Part shown: one piece after another, positions 26,766 through 34,417 of the stretch
How the letters are laid out: each line of letters starts with the position of its first letter
How positions within the stretch are numbered: the first letter of the stretch is position 1
From: Caulobacteraceae bacterium
GTDB lineage: Bacteria > Pseudomonadota > Alphaproteobacteria > Caulobacterales > Caulobacteraceae
Direction: 5' to 3'
Assembly (NCBI GenBank): GCA_027487945.1
Contig: JAIYCQ010000032.1
Location: forward strand, 1 to 64,000
DNA length: 64,000 bases
Made by a program: the position numbers and the translations under genes
Notes under the pieces: generated by a model
The model's database searches: none
What the model saw: the letters and a program-made list of their open reading frames with translations, nothing else
What the model was told of the DNA's origin: nothing

Positions 26766-28043
26766 CTAGACCGGCGCCGACTCCGGATCGACGATCTCTT
26801 CCTCGTCCTCGCCGGGCGTCTTGAGCAGGGCCGTCACGCCGAGGTCGCCGGTGACGTTGCCGATGGTGCGGAAGATGTCGGGGATCACCTCCACCGCCAG
26901 CAGGATCGGCAGCAGGTCGAGCGGAAGGCCCAGGGCAAGGCAGATCGGCGCCATGCTGACGAAGAACGAGATCTGACCTGGCAGCCCCACCGACCCGACG
27001 CTGACCGCGAAGGCGACGAACACCGCAGCGATCATCTGCGGCGCGTCCGGCTGGATGCCGAAGATGTGGGCCACGAAATAGGCCACGGCCAGGTTGGCCA
27101 CCGGGCTGGTCAGCCGGAACACCGCCACCGCCAGCGGCAGCACCAGGCCCGTGATCCTGGGCGGGATCTTCAGGTCGTCGTTGGCCCGCTCGATCATCGC
27201 CGGCAGGCAGGCGAGCGAGGACTGGGTCGAGAAGGCCAGCACCTGCACCGGCGCCACGGCGCGGGCGAAGGCCGGCAGGCCGACCCCGTTCCGGCGCAAC
27301 GCGATCAGCAGGTAGGGCAGCAGGGCGATCCCGGCCGTGATCAGCGACACGATCACCACATACTGCAGCAGCACGCCCGCAGCCCCGAGCCCGGCGCGCA
27401 GGCCCACGCCCAGCGACAGGGCGAAGACACCGACCGGCGCCGCCCATAGGACCCAGCGCACGATGATGATCATGGTCTCGGCCACCGCCTCGAACAGGGT
27501 GACCAGCGGCAGCCGCAGGCGCTCCGGCAGCCGGGTGGCCGCGAAGCCGACGAACACCCCGAACACCACCAGCGGCAGGATGGCGTCCTCGGCGGCCGCC
27601 TTGATCGGGTTGGCGGGCGCCAGGCTGGTCAGCCAGGCCGCGAAACCGGCGGACTCCCCCGCGATGGCCCCGCTCGCGCCCGCCCCGGCGCGCAGGGCGG
27701 CCGCCCCCTCGGGGCTGACCGGCCAGAGGGCGAGCAGGCCCTGGGTGGCGAGGGTCGAGTAGGCGGCGGCCACTCCCAACAGCACGGCGAACAGGCCGAT
27801 GGCCCGGGCGGCCAGCCGCCCCGTCGCCGCGGCGTTGGTGACCGAAGCGATCCCCGTGACCAGAAGCGAGAATACCAGCGGCACCACCGTCATGCGCAGC
27901 GCATTGAGCCAGAGTCCGCCGACGGCCTCGACAGGCGCGACCGCGCCGGCCAGCCCCGCATCGCCCGAGGCGGCCAGCAGCGCGCCGCCGCCGAGGCCGA
28001 GACCGAGCGCGAGAAGGACGCGCGCGCTGAGTGATCGAAACAT
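26766..28043 (-). CDS. dicarboxylate/amino acid:cation symporter
   Basis: 425 residues, DAACS (GltP/DctA) family. Around eight helices plus two re-entrant hairpins: HP1 carries the serine-rich FSTQSSLACLPAM (~270), helix 7 the RLTSPVANLAVAY (~310, matching the NMDGT region), and helix 8 EVIPDIFRTIGNVTGDLGVTAL (~388) with the Asp/Asn for substrate and sodium binding. In helix 7 the canonical NMDGT appears altered to SPVANLAV, so cation coupling may differ. Substrate is presumably an acidic amino acid or C4-dicarboxylate. Confidence 0.9.
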   Translation of the reverse strand: MFRSLSARVLLALGLGLGGGALLAASGDAGLAGAVAPVEAVGGLWLNALRMTVVPLVFSLLVTGIASVTNAAATGRLAARAIGLFAVLLGVAAAYSTLATQGLLALWPVSPEGAAALRAGAGASGAIAGESAGFAAWLTSLAPANPIKAAAEDAILPLVVFGVFVGFAATRLPERLRLPLVTLFEAVAETMIIIVRWVLWAAPVGVFALSLGVGLRAGLGAAGVLLQYVVIVSLITAGIALLPYLLIALRRNGVGLPAFARAVAPVQVLAFSTQSSLACLPAMIERANDDLKIPPRITGLVLPLAVAVFRLTSPVANLAVAYFVAHIFGIQPDAPQMIAAVFVAFAVSVGSVGLPGQISFFVSMAPICLALGLPLDLLPILLAVEVIPDIFRTIGNVTGDLGVTALLKTPGEDEEEIVDPESAPV

Positions 28044-28152
28044 GCAGAATCCCCGTGTGCGGCTTTGATCCTAGGGTCGCCCCGCCGCGGACGGCAATCG
28101 CCTCGACGCCGAAGGCGGGCTAGGCTTCCGTTCCCGATTCCAGAGAGCCCCG

Positions 28153-28812
28153 ATGGCCGACGCGCCCCTGCTACCCTGCCCGCCGCTGGACGCCGCCATC
28201 ATCGTCGGTCGCACCGTCGACCTGGAACGCCTCGATGTCGACCGTCACGGGCCCGGCCTCTGGGCGGCGATCGGGTCAAGGAACGACCTCTGGACCTGGA
28301 TTCCGTCCGGTCCCTTCGCGGACGAGCCGGCGTTTCGCGCCTGGCTGACCGACCGGGGCCAGAAGCCGACCCAGACCCTCTATGCGGTGATCGACAAGAC
28401 CGGCCCGCGCGGCCCGATGGCGGCGGCGCTGTACATGGTCCTCAACGTGAACACCGACATGGGCGTGTGCGAGGTCGGCCTGACCCTGGGCGAGGCCGTG
28501 ACCCGCCGTGCCGGCGGCACCGAGGCCTTCCGCCTCCTGGCCGGCTGCGTGTTCTCCCGCGGCTACAGGCGTCTGGAGTGGCGCTGCAGCCCGGAGAACG
28601 TCGCCTCGAGCCGCGCGGCCGCCCGGTTCGGCTTCACGCTCGAGGGGACCCTGCGCCAGACCTACTGGCTGAAGGGCGGGAACTGGGACACGGAGGTCCA
28701 CGCCATGCTCGACCACCAATGGCCGGCGATCGCCGCGCGGCTCGACGCATGGCTGGCGCCAGAGAACTTCGACCCCGACGGCGGGCAAAGGCGCCCGCTC
28801 TCCGCGTTCTGA
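28153..28812 (+). CDS. GNAT-family N-acetyltransferase
   Basis: 219 residues. RimJ/RimL-like GNAT: VDLERLDVDRHGPGLWAAI (N-terminal strand-helix), WIPSGPFADEPAFRAWL, EVGLTLGEAVTRRAGGTEAFRLL (~109-131, acetyl-CoA loop) and SPENVASSRAAARFGFTLEGTLRQTYW (~147-173), the signature 'N..S...A...GF..EG' of the family. Acceptor is unknown. A rightward lone gene. Confidence 0.88.
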   Translation: MADAPLLPCPPLDAAIIVGRTVDLERLDVDRHGPGLWAAIGSRNDLWTWIPSGPFADEPAFRAWLTDRGQKPTQTLYAVIDKTGPRGPMAAALYMVLNVNTDMGVCEVGLTLGEAVTRRAGGTEAFRLLAGCVFSRGYRRLEWRCSPENVASSRAAARFGFTLEGTLRQTYWLKGGNWDTEVHAMLDHQWPAIAARLDAWLAPENFDPDGGQRRPLSAF

Positions 28813-28873
28813 TTCCGACCCGCCGTCGTCGCGGGTCGCCCCGCGGCGGTCCCGGGGAGGCAGGGCTTGAGGT

Positions 28874-29551
28874 CTAGAACCCCGCAAACCGTCCAGCAGC
28901 CTCGGCCCAGGTCTCCACCACGTCATGCGCCCCGGCCTCCCGAAGACGGGCGCCGCCCTGCGCATCCATATGGCCGCCGCCCACGAAGCCCCAGACGGTC
29001 ATGCCCGCCGCCCGCGCGGCGCGGACCCCGTTTACGCTGTCCTCTATGGCCAGGCAGCCGGCGGGATCGACCCCCAGCCGCCGGGCGGCATGGAGGAAGA
29101 TGTCCGGATACGGCTTGGCCTTCGCCACCAGGTCGGCGGAGTAGACATGAGGGTCGAACGTCTCGAACAGGCCGGTGCGTCGCAGGTTGTCCCGCAGATA
29201 GGTCGCGCCGGACGAGCTGGCCACCGCCTTGGGCAGGGCCAGGGCCGCGACCGCAGCCGCGCAGCCCTCGACCTCCGTCAGGCGATGTTCGCAGGCCGCC
29301 CAGAGCGGTCCCCGGGCCTCGCGCAGCGCCTCTTCCGGAAGGGGGCGGCCGGTCCGGTCGCGACAGTCGGCGTCAAGCGCCAGGTGATAGGCGGCGTCGT
29401 TCAGACCCATGAAGCGGTGCAGGAAGTCGGCGGGCGCATAGACCAGCCCATGCGCGGCCAGCAGCTCGACCTCGATCTCGAGGCTGAGGATCTCGGAGTC
29501 GATGAGGACTCCGTCACAGTCAAAGATCACGGCGGCGGGCGATGAGGTCAT
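28874..29551 (-). CDS. HAD-superfamily phosphatase (beta-phosphoglucomutase-like)
   Basis: 225 residues from ATG 29551. Motif I IFDCDGVLIDSE (Asp11, Asp13), cap domain (~20-95), motif II SSSGATYLRDNL (~117), motif III lysine KAKPYPDIFLHAARRLGV (~150) and motif IV AIEDSVNGVRAARAAGM (~172). This is the subclass IA HAD group that includes 2-deoxyglucose-6-phosphate phosphatase and beta-phosphoglucomutase. The substrate cannot be read. Lies 148 bases downstream of a 37-residue gene, after a terminator. Confidence 0.9.
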   Translation of the reverse strand: MTSSPAAVIFDCDGVLIDSEILSLEIEVELLAAHGLVYAPADFLHRFMGLNDAAYHLALDADCRDRTGRPLPEEALREARGPLWAACEHRLTEVEGCAAAVAALALPKAVASSSGATYLRDNLRRTGLFETFDPHVYSADLVAKAKPYPDIFLHAARRLGVDPAGCLAIEDSVNGVRAARAAGMTVWGFVGGGHMDAQGGARLREAGAHDVVETWAEAAGRFAGF

Positions 29552-29564
29552 GTGCGCCCATAGC

Positions 29565-29594
29565 AAAAGGGCCTCCCGCGGGGGAGGCCCTCTT
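29565..29594 (-). terminator. Rho-independent terminator of the 37-residue gene
   Basis: Perfect 10-bp stem AGGGCCTCCC / GGGAGGCCCT (29568-29577 and 29582-29591), 4-base loop, followed leftward by TTTTGC. It lies about 105 bases past the stop of the small gene at 29700 and 13 bases before the phosphatase start. Confidence 0.85.
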
Positions 29595-29624
29595 GGGCTC
29601 ACGTCTGGTTACGCGCTGTATCGC

Positions 29625-29691
29625 GTGAGGACCCCGCCGGGCCTGACTTCGGGTCTGGGGGGGAGGAGAGTCAGACCCGGCGGAGCGTCAC
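29625..29691. repeat. long imperfect hairpin in the 3' part of the small-gene transcript
   Basis: Arms 29625-29648 (GTGAGGACCCCGCCGGGCCT...) and 29669-29691 (AGTCAGACCCGGCGGAGCG...CAC) pair over about 23 bp with a few mismatches and a 20-base loop. It lies between the stop of the 37-residue gene and its terminator, so the mRNA would carry a long structured 3' end. Confidence 0.7.
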
Positions 29692-29699
29692 GTCGCCGG

Positions 29700-29813
29700 T
29701 CACAGACCGGCGGCGCCGACGAACTGGCTCGCGTTGATGGCGGCCAGAACCACGAACACCGGCAGGGCGGCGAGGGCCAGGCTGGCGAAGTTGCTGAATT
29801 TCGAAACGGTCAT
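29700..29813 (-). CDS. 37-residue single-span membrane microprotein
   Basis: A short leftward frame with AGGGGA 7 bases before ATG 29813. Product: MTVSKFSNFASLALAALPVF followed by VVLAAINASQFVGAAGL, i.e. a short polar start, one hydrophobic helix (~10-27) and a neutral tail. No signal-peptidase cleavage site is clear. It has its own terminator and a long hairpin at its 3' end, so it is a discrete transcription unit and not read-through. Too short for most automatic gene callers. Function unknown. Confidence 0.65.
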   Translation of the reverse strand: MTVSKFSNFASLALAALPVFVVLAAINASQFVGAAGL

Positions 29814-29975
29814 TGGTCAGTCCCCTTGGATCGAGTTGGGCGCGGAGGAGCGCGTCCGGTGATGTCGATATAGGAGAAGGCCGCGGTGAATACCCGTTAA
29901 GTCTGCGTCATGACCTTTGTTTAAGGAAACGACGGCCTCGATTACTTGAGTGTAATGTTTGGGAACCCTGTCACT

Positions 29976-30010
29976 GTCATCCAGTCCGGAGCGCGGAGAG
30001 CCGGGATGAC
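29976..30010. repeat. short palindromic intergenic repeat
   Basis: GTCATCC (29976-29982) and GGATGAC (30004-30010) enclose a GC-rich core with its own partial symmetry. The GTCATCC end is the same type as in the 12114-12218 element. It is 12 bases beyond the thioesterase stop at 30023 and has no T-run. Confidence 0.65.
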
Positions 30011-30022
30011 GGCGCGAGCGCC

Positions 30023-30442
30023 CTAACCTTCGGTCGGGGTGACGAGGAAGTGGCCGCGCAGGGCGGCGATCGGCGCGGCGCGGCGGTCCTGCCAGGCCTC
30101 GACATGGACGTTGGCGATCCGGCGCCCGACCTTCTTGATCTCGGCCCGGGCGTAGGTGGTCAGCGGGCGGCCCGACCGCAGATACTCGATCGAGACATCG
30201 ATCACCCGCGGCTGGCGCGCCTGGCCCTCGGTCAGCAACAGCTGGGCCAGGGCCGTCATTTCCATGAAGGCGCCCAGCACCCCGCCATGGATGGCCGGCA
30301 GCGTCGGGTTTCCGACCAGATGGTCGCCGAAGGGCATGACCGCGGTCATCTCGTCGCCGGCCAGCTCGATCTTGACGCCCAGGAACTGCGCATAGGGAAT
30401 ACGGGCCAGCATGGCGTCGACGCGCTCGGTCGGCTCGGTCAT
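30023..30442 (-). CDS. PaaI-family hotdog thioesterase
   Basis: 139 residues. Hotdog fold hydrolysing acyl-CoA thioesters. FLGVKIELAGDEMTAVMPFGDHLVGNPTLPAIHGGVLGAFME covers strand 1, the loop and the central helix, with HGGVLGAFME carrying the catalytic position. The end VEAWQDRRAAPIAALRGHFLV is the last strand pair. Four-base overlap (ATGA) with the related gene upstream suggests a hetero-oligomer or tandem duplication. Confidence 0.88.
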   Translation of the reverse strand: MTEPTERVDAMLARIPYAQFLGVKIELAGDEMTAVMPFGDHLVGNPTLPAIHGGVLGAFMEMTALAQLLLTEGQARQPRVIDVSIEYLRSGRPLTTYARAEIKKVGRRIANVHVEAWQDRRAAPIAALRGHFLVTPTEG

Positions 30443-30918
30443 TTGGCGCCCTTCCGGTCCTTGAGGTTGGCGCCGAAGCCGCGGCCCTTGCTGGAGTCCA
30501 GCATGAAGGCCGCCTGGGCCGCCGCCACCGGGTCGTCGGGATTGTCGTCGTAGGCCACGGCCCGCACGAAGGCGACCGAGCGGGTCACCTTGTAGCAGTG
30601 GGCGCGGGCGTAGATGTCCTTGCCCGGCTCGGCCGCGCGCATGTAGTCGATGCGCAGGTCGAGCGTGGCGATGGTCTTGAACTCGGTCAGGCCGGTGTGG
30701 ACAGCCTGGCCGCAGGCATGGTCCAGCAGGGTGGTGACCACACCGCCGGCGATGACGCCGGTCTCGGGGTCCCCGATCAGCTTCTCGTCATAGGGCACCC
30801 GCAGGACGGCGCCGGTCGCGTCGATGGACACCGTCTCCATCTTCAGGGCGATCGCGTGGGGACTGCCCTGGTTCATGGCCTGGACGAAGTTGCGCATGAC
30901 GTCGAGATGATCACTCAT
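30439..30918 (-). CDS. PaaI-family hotdog thioesterase, paralogue
   Basis: 159 residues from ATG 30918. IALKMETVSIDATGAVLRVPYDEKLIGDPETGVIAGGVVTTLLDHACG holds the helix with the acid residue (LLDHACG), followed by RIDYMRAAEPGKDIYARAHCYKVTRSVAFVRAVAYDD. C-terminal extension FMLDSSKGRGFGANLKDRKGAK is basic. First gene of a two-gene unit, 36 bases from the divergent exonuclease gene. Substrate unknown. Confidence 0.88.
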   Translation of the reverse strand: MSDHLDVMRNFVQAMNQGSPHAIALKMETVSIDATGAVLRVPYDEKLIGDPETGVIAGGVVTTLLDHACGQAVHTGLTEFKTIATLDLRIDYMRAAEPGKDIYARAHCYKVTRSVAFVRAVAYDDNPDDPVAAAQAAFMLDSSKGRGFGANLKDRKGAK

Positions 30919-30954
30919 GCACCCGGTTTAGACGCGAGGCGTTTCCATATCCAG

Positions 30955-31959
30955 ATGGTGAAGCTCGAGAGCCTGCTTTGTCCGACCCCGGCCGGTCTCT
31001 ACTGCCCGCCGGGCGACTTCTACATCGACCCGGTGCGCCCCGTGCCCCGGGCGGTGATCACCCATGGACATTCGGACCACGCCCGGGCCGGTCATGGCGA
31101 CGTCGCCGCCACGCCCCAGACGCTGGATATCATGGCCTGCCGGTACGGCGACGACTTCGCGACGCGCCGGGTCGCCCTGGCCTGGGGCGAGACGCTGTCC
31201 CGGGACGGCGTCGATATCAGCCTGGCTCCGGCCGGCCATGTGCTCGGCTCCGCCCAGGCCGTGATCCGCTGGAAGGGCGTCACTGCCGTGGTATCCGGCG
31301 ACTACAAGCGGCGCCGGGATCCGACCTGCCAGCGGTTCGAGCCGGTCCCCTGCGACCTCTTCGTGACCGAGGCGACCTTCGGCCTGCCGGTGTTCCGCCA
31401 TCCGGACGCCGCCGATGAGGTCGCGCGCCTGCTCAGGTCGGTCGAACGCTTTCCGGAGCGCACGCATCTGGTCGGGGCCTATGCGCTCGGCAAGGCCCAG
31501 AGGGTCATCGCGCTGCTGCGGGAAGCCGGATGGGACCGCACCATCCATGTCCACGGCGCCCTGCTGGCGCTGAACGCCCTCTACGGTCGCCACGGCGTCG
31601 ATCTGGGCCCGATAGCCCCGGCCGGCGACGCGGCCGGCAAGCTGCCCGGCGAGATCGTGCTCTGCCCGCCCTCGGCGCTGGCCGACCGCTGGAGCCGCCG
31701 CTTCGCCGATCCCGTGAGCGCCTTTTGCTCGGGCTGGATGCGGGTCCGCGCCCGAGCGCGGCAACGGGGCGTGGAGTTGCCGCTGGTCATCTCCGACCAC
31801 GCCGACTGGGACGAGCTGACCAAGACCCTGGCCGAGCTTTCGCCCGGCGAGGTCTGGATCACGCACGGTCGCGAGGAAGCCCTGCTGCGCTGGTGCGAGC
31901 TGCGCGGCCAACCCGCCCGGGCCCTGGCCCTGGTGGGCTACGAGGACGACGCCGAGTAG
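30955..31959 (+). CDS. ligase-associated DNA exonuclease (MBL fold)
   Basis: 334 residues. A metallo-beta-lactamase/beta-CASP-type nuclease that is normally found beside ATP-dependent DNA ligases and a DEXH helicase. Metal motif AVITHGHSDHARAGH (~34-48), then GHVLGSAQAVIRWKG (~90), YSGDY-type AVVSGDYKRR (~107), and later LVISDHADWDEL (~279) and EVWITHGREEALL (~299). Probably processes DNA ends before ligation. The ligase gene follows one gene on; the helicase and phosphodiesterase of the full cluster are not present in the window. Confidence 0.9.
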   Translation: MVKLESLLCPTPAGLYCPPGDFYIDPVRPVPRAVITHGHSDHARAGHGDVAATPQTLDIMACRYGDDFATRRVALAWGETLSRDGVDISLAPAGHVLGSAQAVIRWKGVTAVVSGDYKRRRDPTCQRFEPVPCDLFVTEATFGLPVFRHPDAADEVARLLRSVERFPERTHLVGAYALGKAQRVIALLREAGWDRTIHVHGALLALNALYGRHGVDLGPIAPAGDAAGKLPGEIVLCPPSALADRWSRRFADPVSAFCSGWMRVRARARQRGVELPLVISDHADWDELTKTLAELSPGEVWITHGREEALLRWCELRGQPARALALVGYEDDAE

Positions 31960-32029
31960 GGCGCGACAAGGCTGGACAGCGTCCCTGAACAGGGGCTCCA
32001 TCCCCGTCATGTCTGCAAGGGGGAGGCTC

Positions 32030-32761
32030 ATGCGGCTCAAACGCGCGTCCGACACCGCCTACCGCACCCTGAGCGCAGCGGAGATCGTCAAGACGGCCGG
32101 GCGGCTGGCCGACCGGGTCGATGAGCGGTTCCCCGGGTCCGGCCTGGCGGGCGCCGCCCGGCAGCTGCGGGCCACGGCCGAGGACACCGCCCGCCGGGCA
32201 AGGGCCCTGAGCCGGCCCTATCTCGGCCTTCGCGCGCTGCTGGCGCTGTTCTGCCTGGGCGGGCTTGGGGTCCTTGCCGTCGTCCTGAAGGATGTCGACT
32301 GGCGCGGCATCGTCGAACAGACCAACGAGGTGGCGCTGACGGCCCTGCTGGAATCGGCGGTCAATCTGGTCGTCCTGATGGCGGCGGGGCTGTGGTTCCT
32401 GCTCACCCTCGAGGAGCGCTGGAAGCGGTCACGAACCCAGACCGCCCTGCATGAACTGCGATCCTTCGCCCATGTGGTCGACATGCACCAGCTGACCAAG
32501 GATCCCACCACCCTGCTGGGCGGCGGCCCCAGCACCCCGTCCTCGCCGGACCGGCGCATGACGCGCTTCCAGCTCACCCGCTATCTCGAGTACTGCGCCG
32601 AGATGCTGGCCCTGACCGGCAAGCTCTCGGCCCTCTACGCCGGCGAGAGCGATGACCATGTGGTCGTGGCGGCGGCCAGCGATGTGGAGAATCTCTGCAC
32701 CGACCTCGGCCGCAAGATCTGGCAGAAGATCACCATCCTCGGCGACCTTCAGGAAGAGTAG
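32030..32761 (+). CDS. two-helix membrane protein in the repair group
   Basis: 243 residues from ATG 32030; the ribosome site GGGGAGG 6 bases upstream favours it over ATG 32009. N-terminal helical region (~1-60, TAYRTLSAAEIVKTAG...), two membrane helices (~64-85 LGLRALLALFCLGGLGVLAVVL, ~106-126 LESAVNLVVLMAAGLWFLL) and a C-terminal soluble helical domain (~130-243, with HELRSFAHVVDMHQLTKD and FQLTRYLEYCAEMLALTGKL). No known domain is apparent. Lies between the exonuclease and ligase genes, 45 bases before the ligase. Confidence 0.75.
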   Translation: MRLKRASDTAYRTLSAAEIVKTAGRLADRVDERFPGSGLAGAARQLRATAEDTARRARALSRPYLGLRALLALFCLGGLGVLAVVLKDVDWRGIVEQTNEVALTALLESAVNLVVLMAAGLWFLLTLEERWKRSRTQTALHELRSFAHVVDMHQLTKDPTTLLGGGPSTPSSPDRRMTRFQLTRYLEYCAEMLALTGKLSALYAGESDDHVVVAAASDVENLCTDLGRKIWQKITILGDLQEE

Positions 32762-32806
32762 CGACGCGCGTCGCAACCCCTTGCGGCCAAGCTAGATTGA
32801 ACAGCC

Positions 32807-34417
32807 ATGCGCGCCTTCGCCCGTCTGCTCGACGACCTGTCGTTCACCGCCTCGCGCAATGCGAAGCTGCGGCTGGTGCGCGACTTCCTGGCCGAGCAGC
32901 CCGATCCGGACCGGGGCTGGGCTCTGGCGGCCCTGACCGGCTCCCTGAGCTTTTCCGCCGCCAAGCCGGCCGCCATCCGCAAGGCGGTCGAGGCGCGGAT
33001 GGATCCGGTGCTGTTCGGCTGGTCCTACGACTACGTCGGCGATCTGGCCGAGACGGTGGCGCTGGTCTGGCCGGCCCGGCCGGGCGCCAACCGCGAGCCG
33101 GACCTGGCGGAGGTGGTCGAGGCCCTGCGCACGGCCACCCGCGGGCAGGTCCAGCCGATGATCGAGGGCTGGCTGGATGCGCTGGACGCCGACGGGCGCT
33201 GGGCGTTGCTCAAGCTGCTGACCGGCGGCCTGCGGGTCGGCGTGTCCAGCCGCCTGGCCAAACAGGCCTGCGCCGACCTGGGCGGGGTCGCGGCGCCGGA
33301 GGTGGAGGAGGTCTGGCACGCCCTGACTCCGCCCTACGGCGACCTCTTCGCCTGGCTGGAGGGCCGGTCGGCGCGCCCGTCCGCCGACACACCGGGACGA
33401 TTCCGCTCGGTGATGCTCGCCCAGGCCCTTGATGAGGCTGTCGACTTCGCAAGGCTCTCGCCCGACGACTACCTCGCCGAGTGGAAATGGGACGGCATCC
33501 GCATCCAGGCGGTCAGCGAGCGTGGCGAGCGGCGGCTCTACACCCGCACAGGCGACGACATCAGCCACACCTTCCCCGATGTGCTGGAGGCCATGACCTT
33601 CGAAGGGGCGCTCGACGGCGAGCTGCTGGTCATGCGGGATGGCGTGGTCGGGGCGTTCGGCGACCTGCAGCAGCGGCTGAACCGCAAGACCGTCGACGCG
33701 AAGCTGTTGAAGGCCTTCCCGGCCGGAATTCGGGCCTACGACCTGCTGCTCGACGGGGAGGAGGATCTGCGCGGCCTTCCGTTCACGGAACGCAGGAAAC
33801 GCCTCGAAAGCTTCGTTTCGGCGGCGAAAAGCCACCGGATCGACCTCTCGCCGCTGCAGCCCTTCGAAACCTGGGAACAGCTTGCGACCCTGCGCGCCGC
33901 GCCTCCGGAGGGCGATCCGCGCATCGCCGAGGGGCTGATGCTCAAGCGCCGGGACAGCCTCTACGAGGCCGGACGGCCGAAGGGGCCATGGTTCAAGTGG
34001 AAACGCGACCCGCACCTGGTCGACGCGGTGCTGATGTACGCCCAGCGCGGCCACGGCCGACGGTCGAGCTTCTACAGCGACTTCACCTTCGGGGTCTGGC
34101 GCGAGGACGCGGCCGGCGACCGGTCGCTGACGCCGGTCGGCAAGGCCTACTTCGGCTTCACCGACGAGGAACTGAAGCAGCTGGACAAGTTCGTGCGGGA
34201 CAACACCGTCGAACGCTTCGGCCCCGTGCGCTCGGTGAAGGCGAACCGTGACTTCGGCCTTGTGCTCGAAGTGGCGTTCGAGGGCCTGCAACGCTCCACC
34301 CGCCACAAAAGCGGCGTGGCGATGCGCTTCCCTCGCATCAGCCGTATCCGCTGGGACAAGCCGTCCCGGGACGCCGACGAACTGGCAACGCTGGAGCGGA
34401 TGCTGGAGACGCCATGA
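32807..34417 (+). CDS. ATP-dependent DNA ligase
   Basis: 536 residues. Seals nicks using ATP. An N-terminal helical DNA-binding domain (~1-190) is followed by the adenylation domain with the nucleotide-accepting lysine Lys227 in AEWKWDGIRIQ (motif I), DGELLVM (~258, motif III), AYDLLLDG (motif IIIa, ~310), GLMLKRRDSLY (motif IV, ~380) and WFKWKRD (motif V, ~400), then the OB domain. This layout is that of the bacterial 'cisplatin-response' ligase group that partners the MBL exonuclease. NAD-dependent LigA would be elsewhere. The stop overlaps the next start (ATGA). Confidence 0.94.
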   Translation: MRAFARLLDDLSFTASRNAKLRLVRDFLAEQPDPDRGWALAALTGSLSFSAAKPAAIRKAVEARMDPVLFGWSYDYVGDLAETVALVWPARPGANREPDLAEVVEALRTATRGQVQPMIEGWLDALDADGRWALLKLLTGGLRVGVSSRLAKQACADLGGVAAPEVEEVWHALTPPYGDLFAWLEGRSARPSADTPGRFRSVMLAQALDEAVDFARLSPDDYLAEWKWDGIRIQAVSERGERRLYTRTGDDISHTFPDVLEAMTFEGALDGELLVMRDGVVGAFGDLQQRLNRKTVDAKLLKAFPAGIRAYDLLLDGEEDLRGLPFTERRKRLESFVSAAKSHRIDLSPLQPFETWEQLATLRAAPPEGDPRIAEGLMLKRRDSLYEAGRPKGPWFKWKRDPHLVDAVLMYAQRGHGRRSSFYSDFTFGVWREDAAGDRSLTPVGKAYFGFTDEELKQLDKFVRDNTVERFGPVRSVKANRDFGLVLEVAFEGLQRSTRHKSGVAMRFPRISRIRWDKPSRDADELATLERMLETP

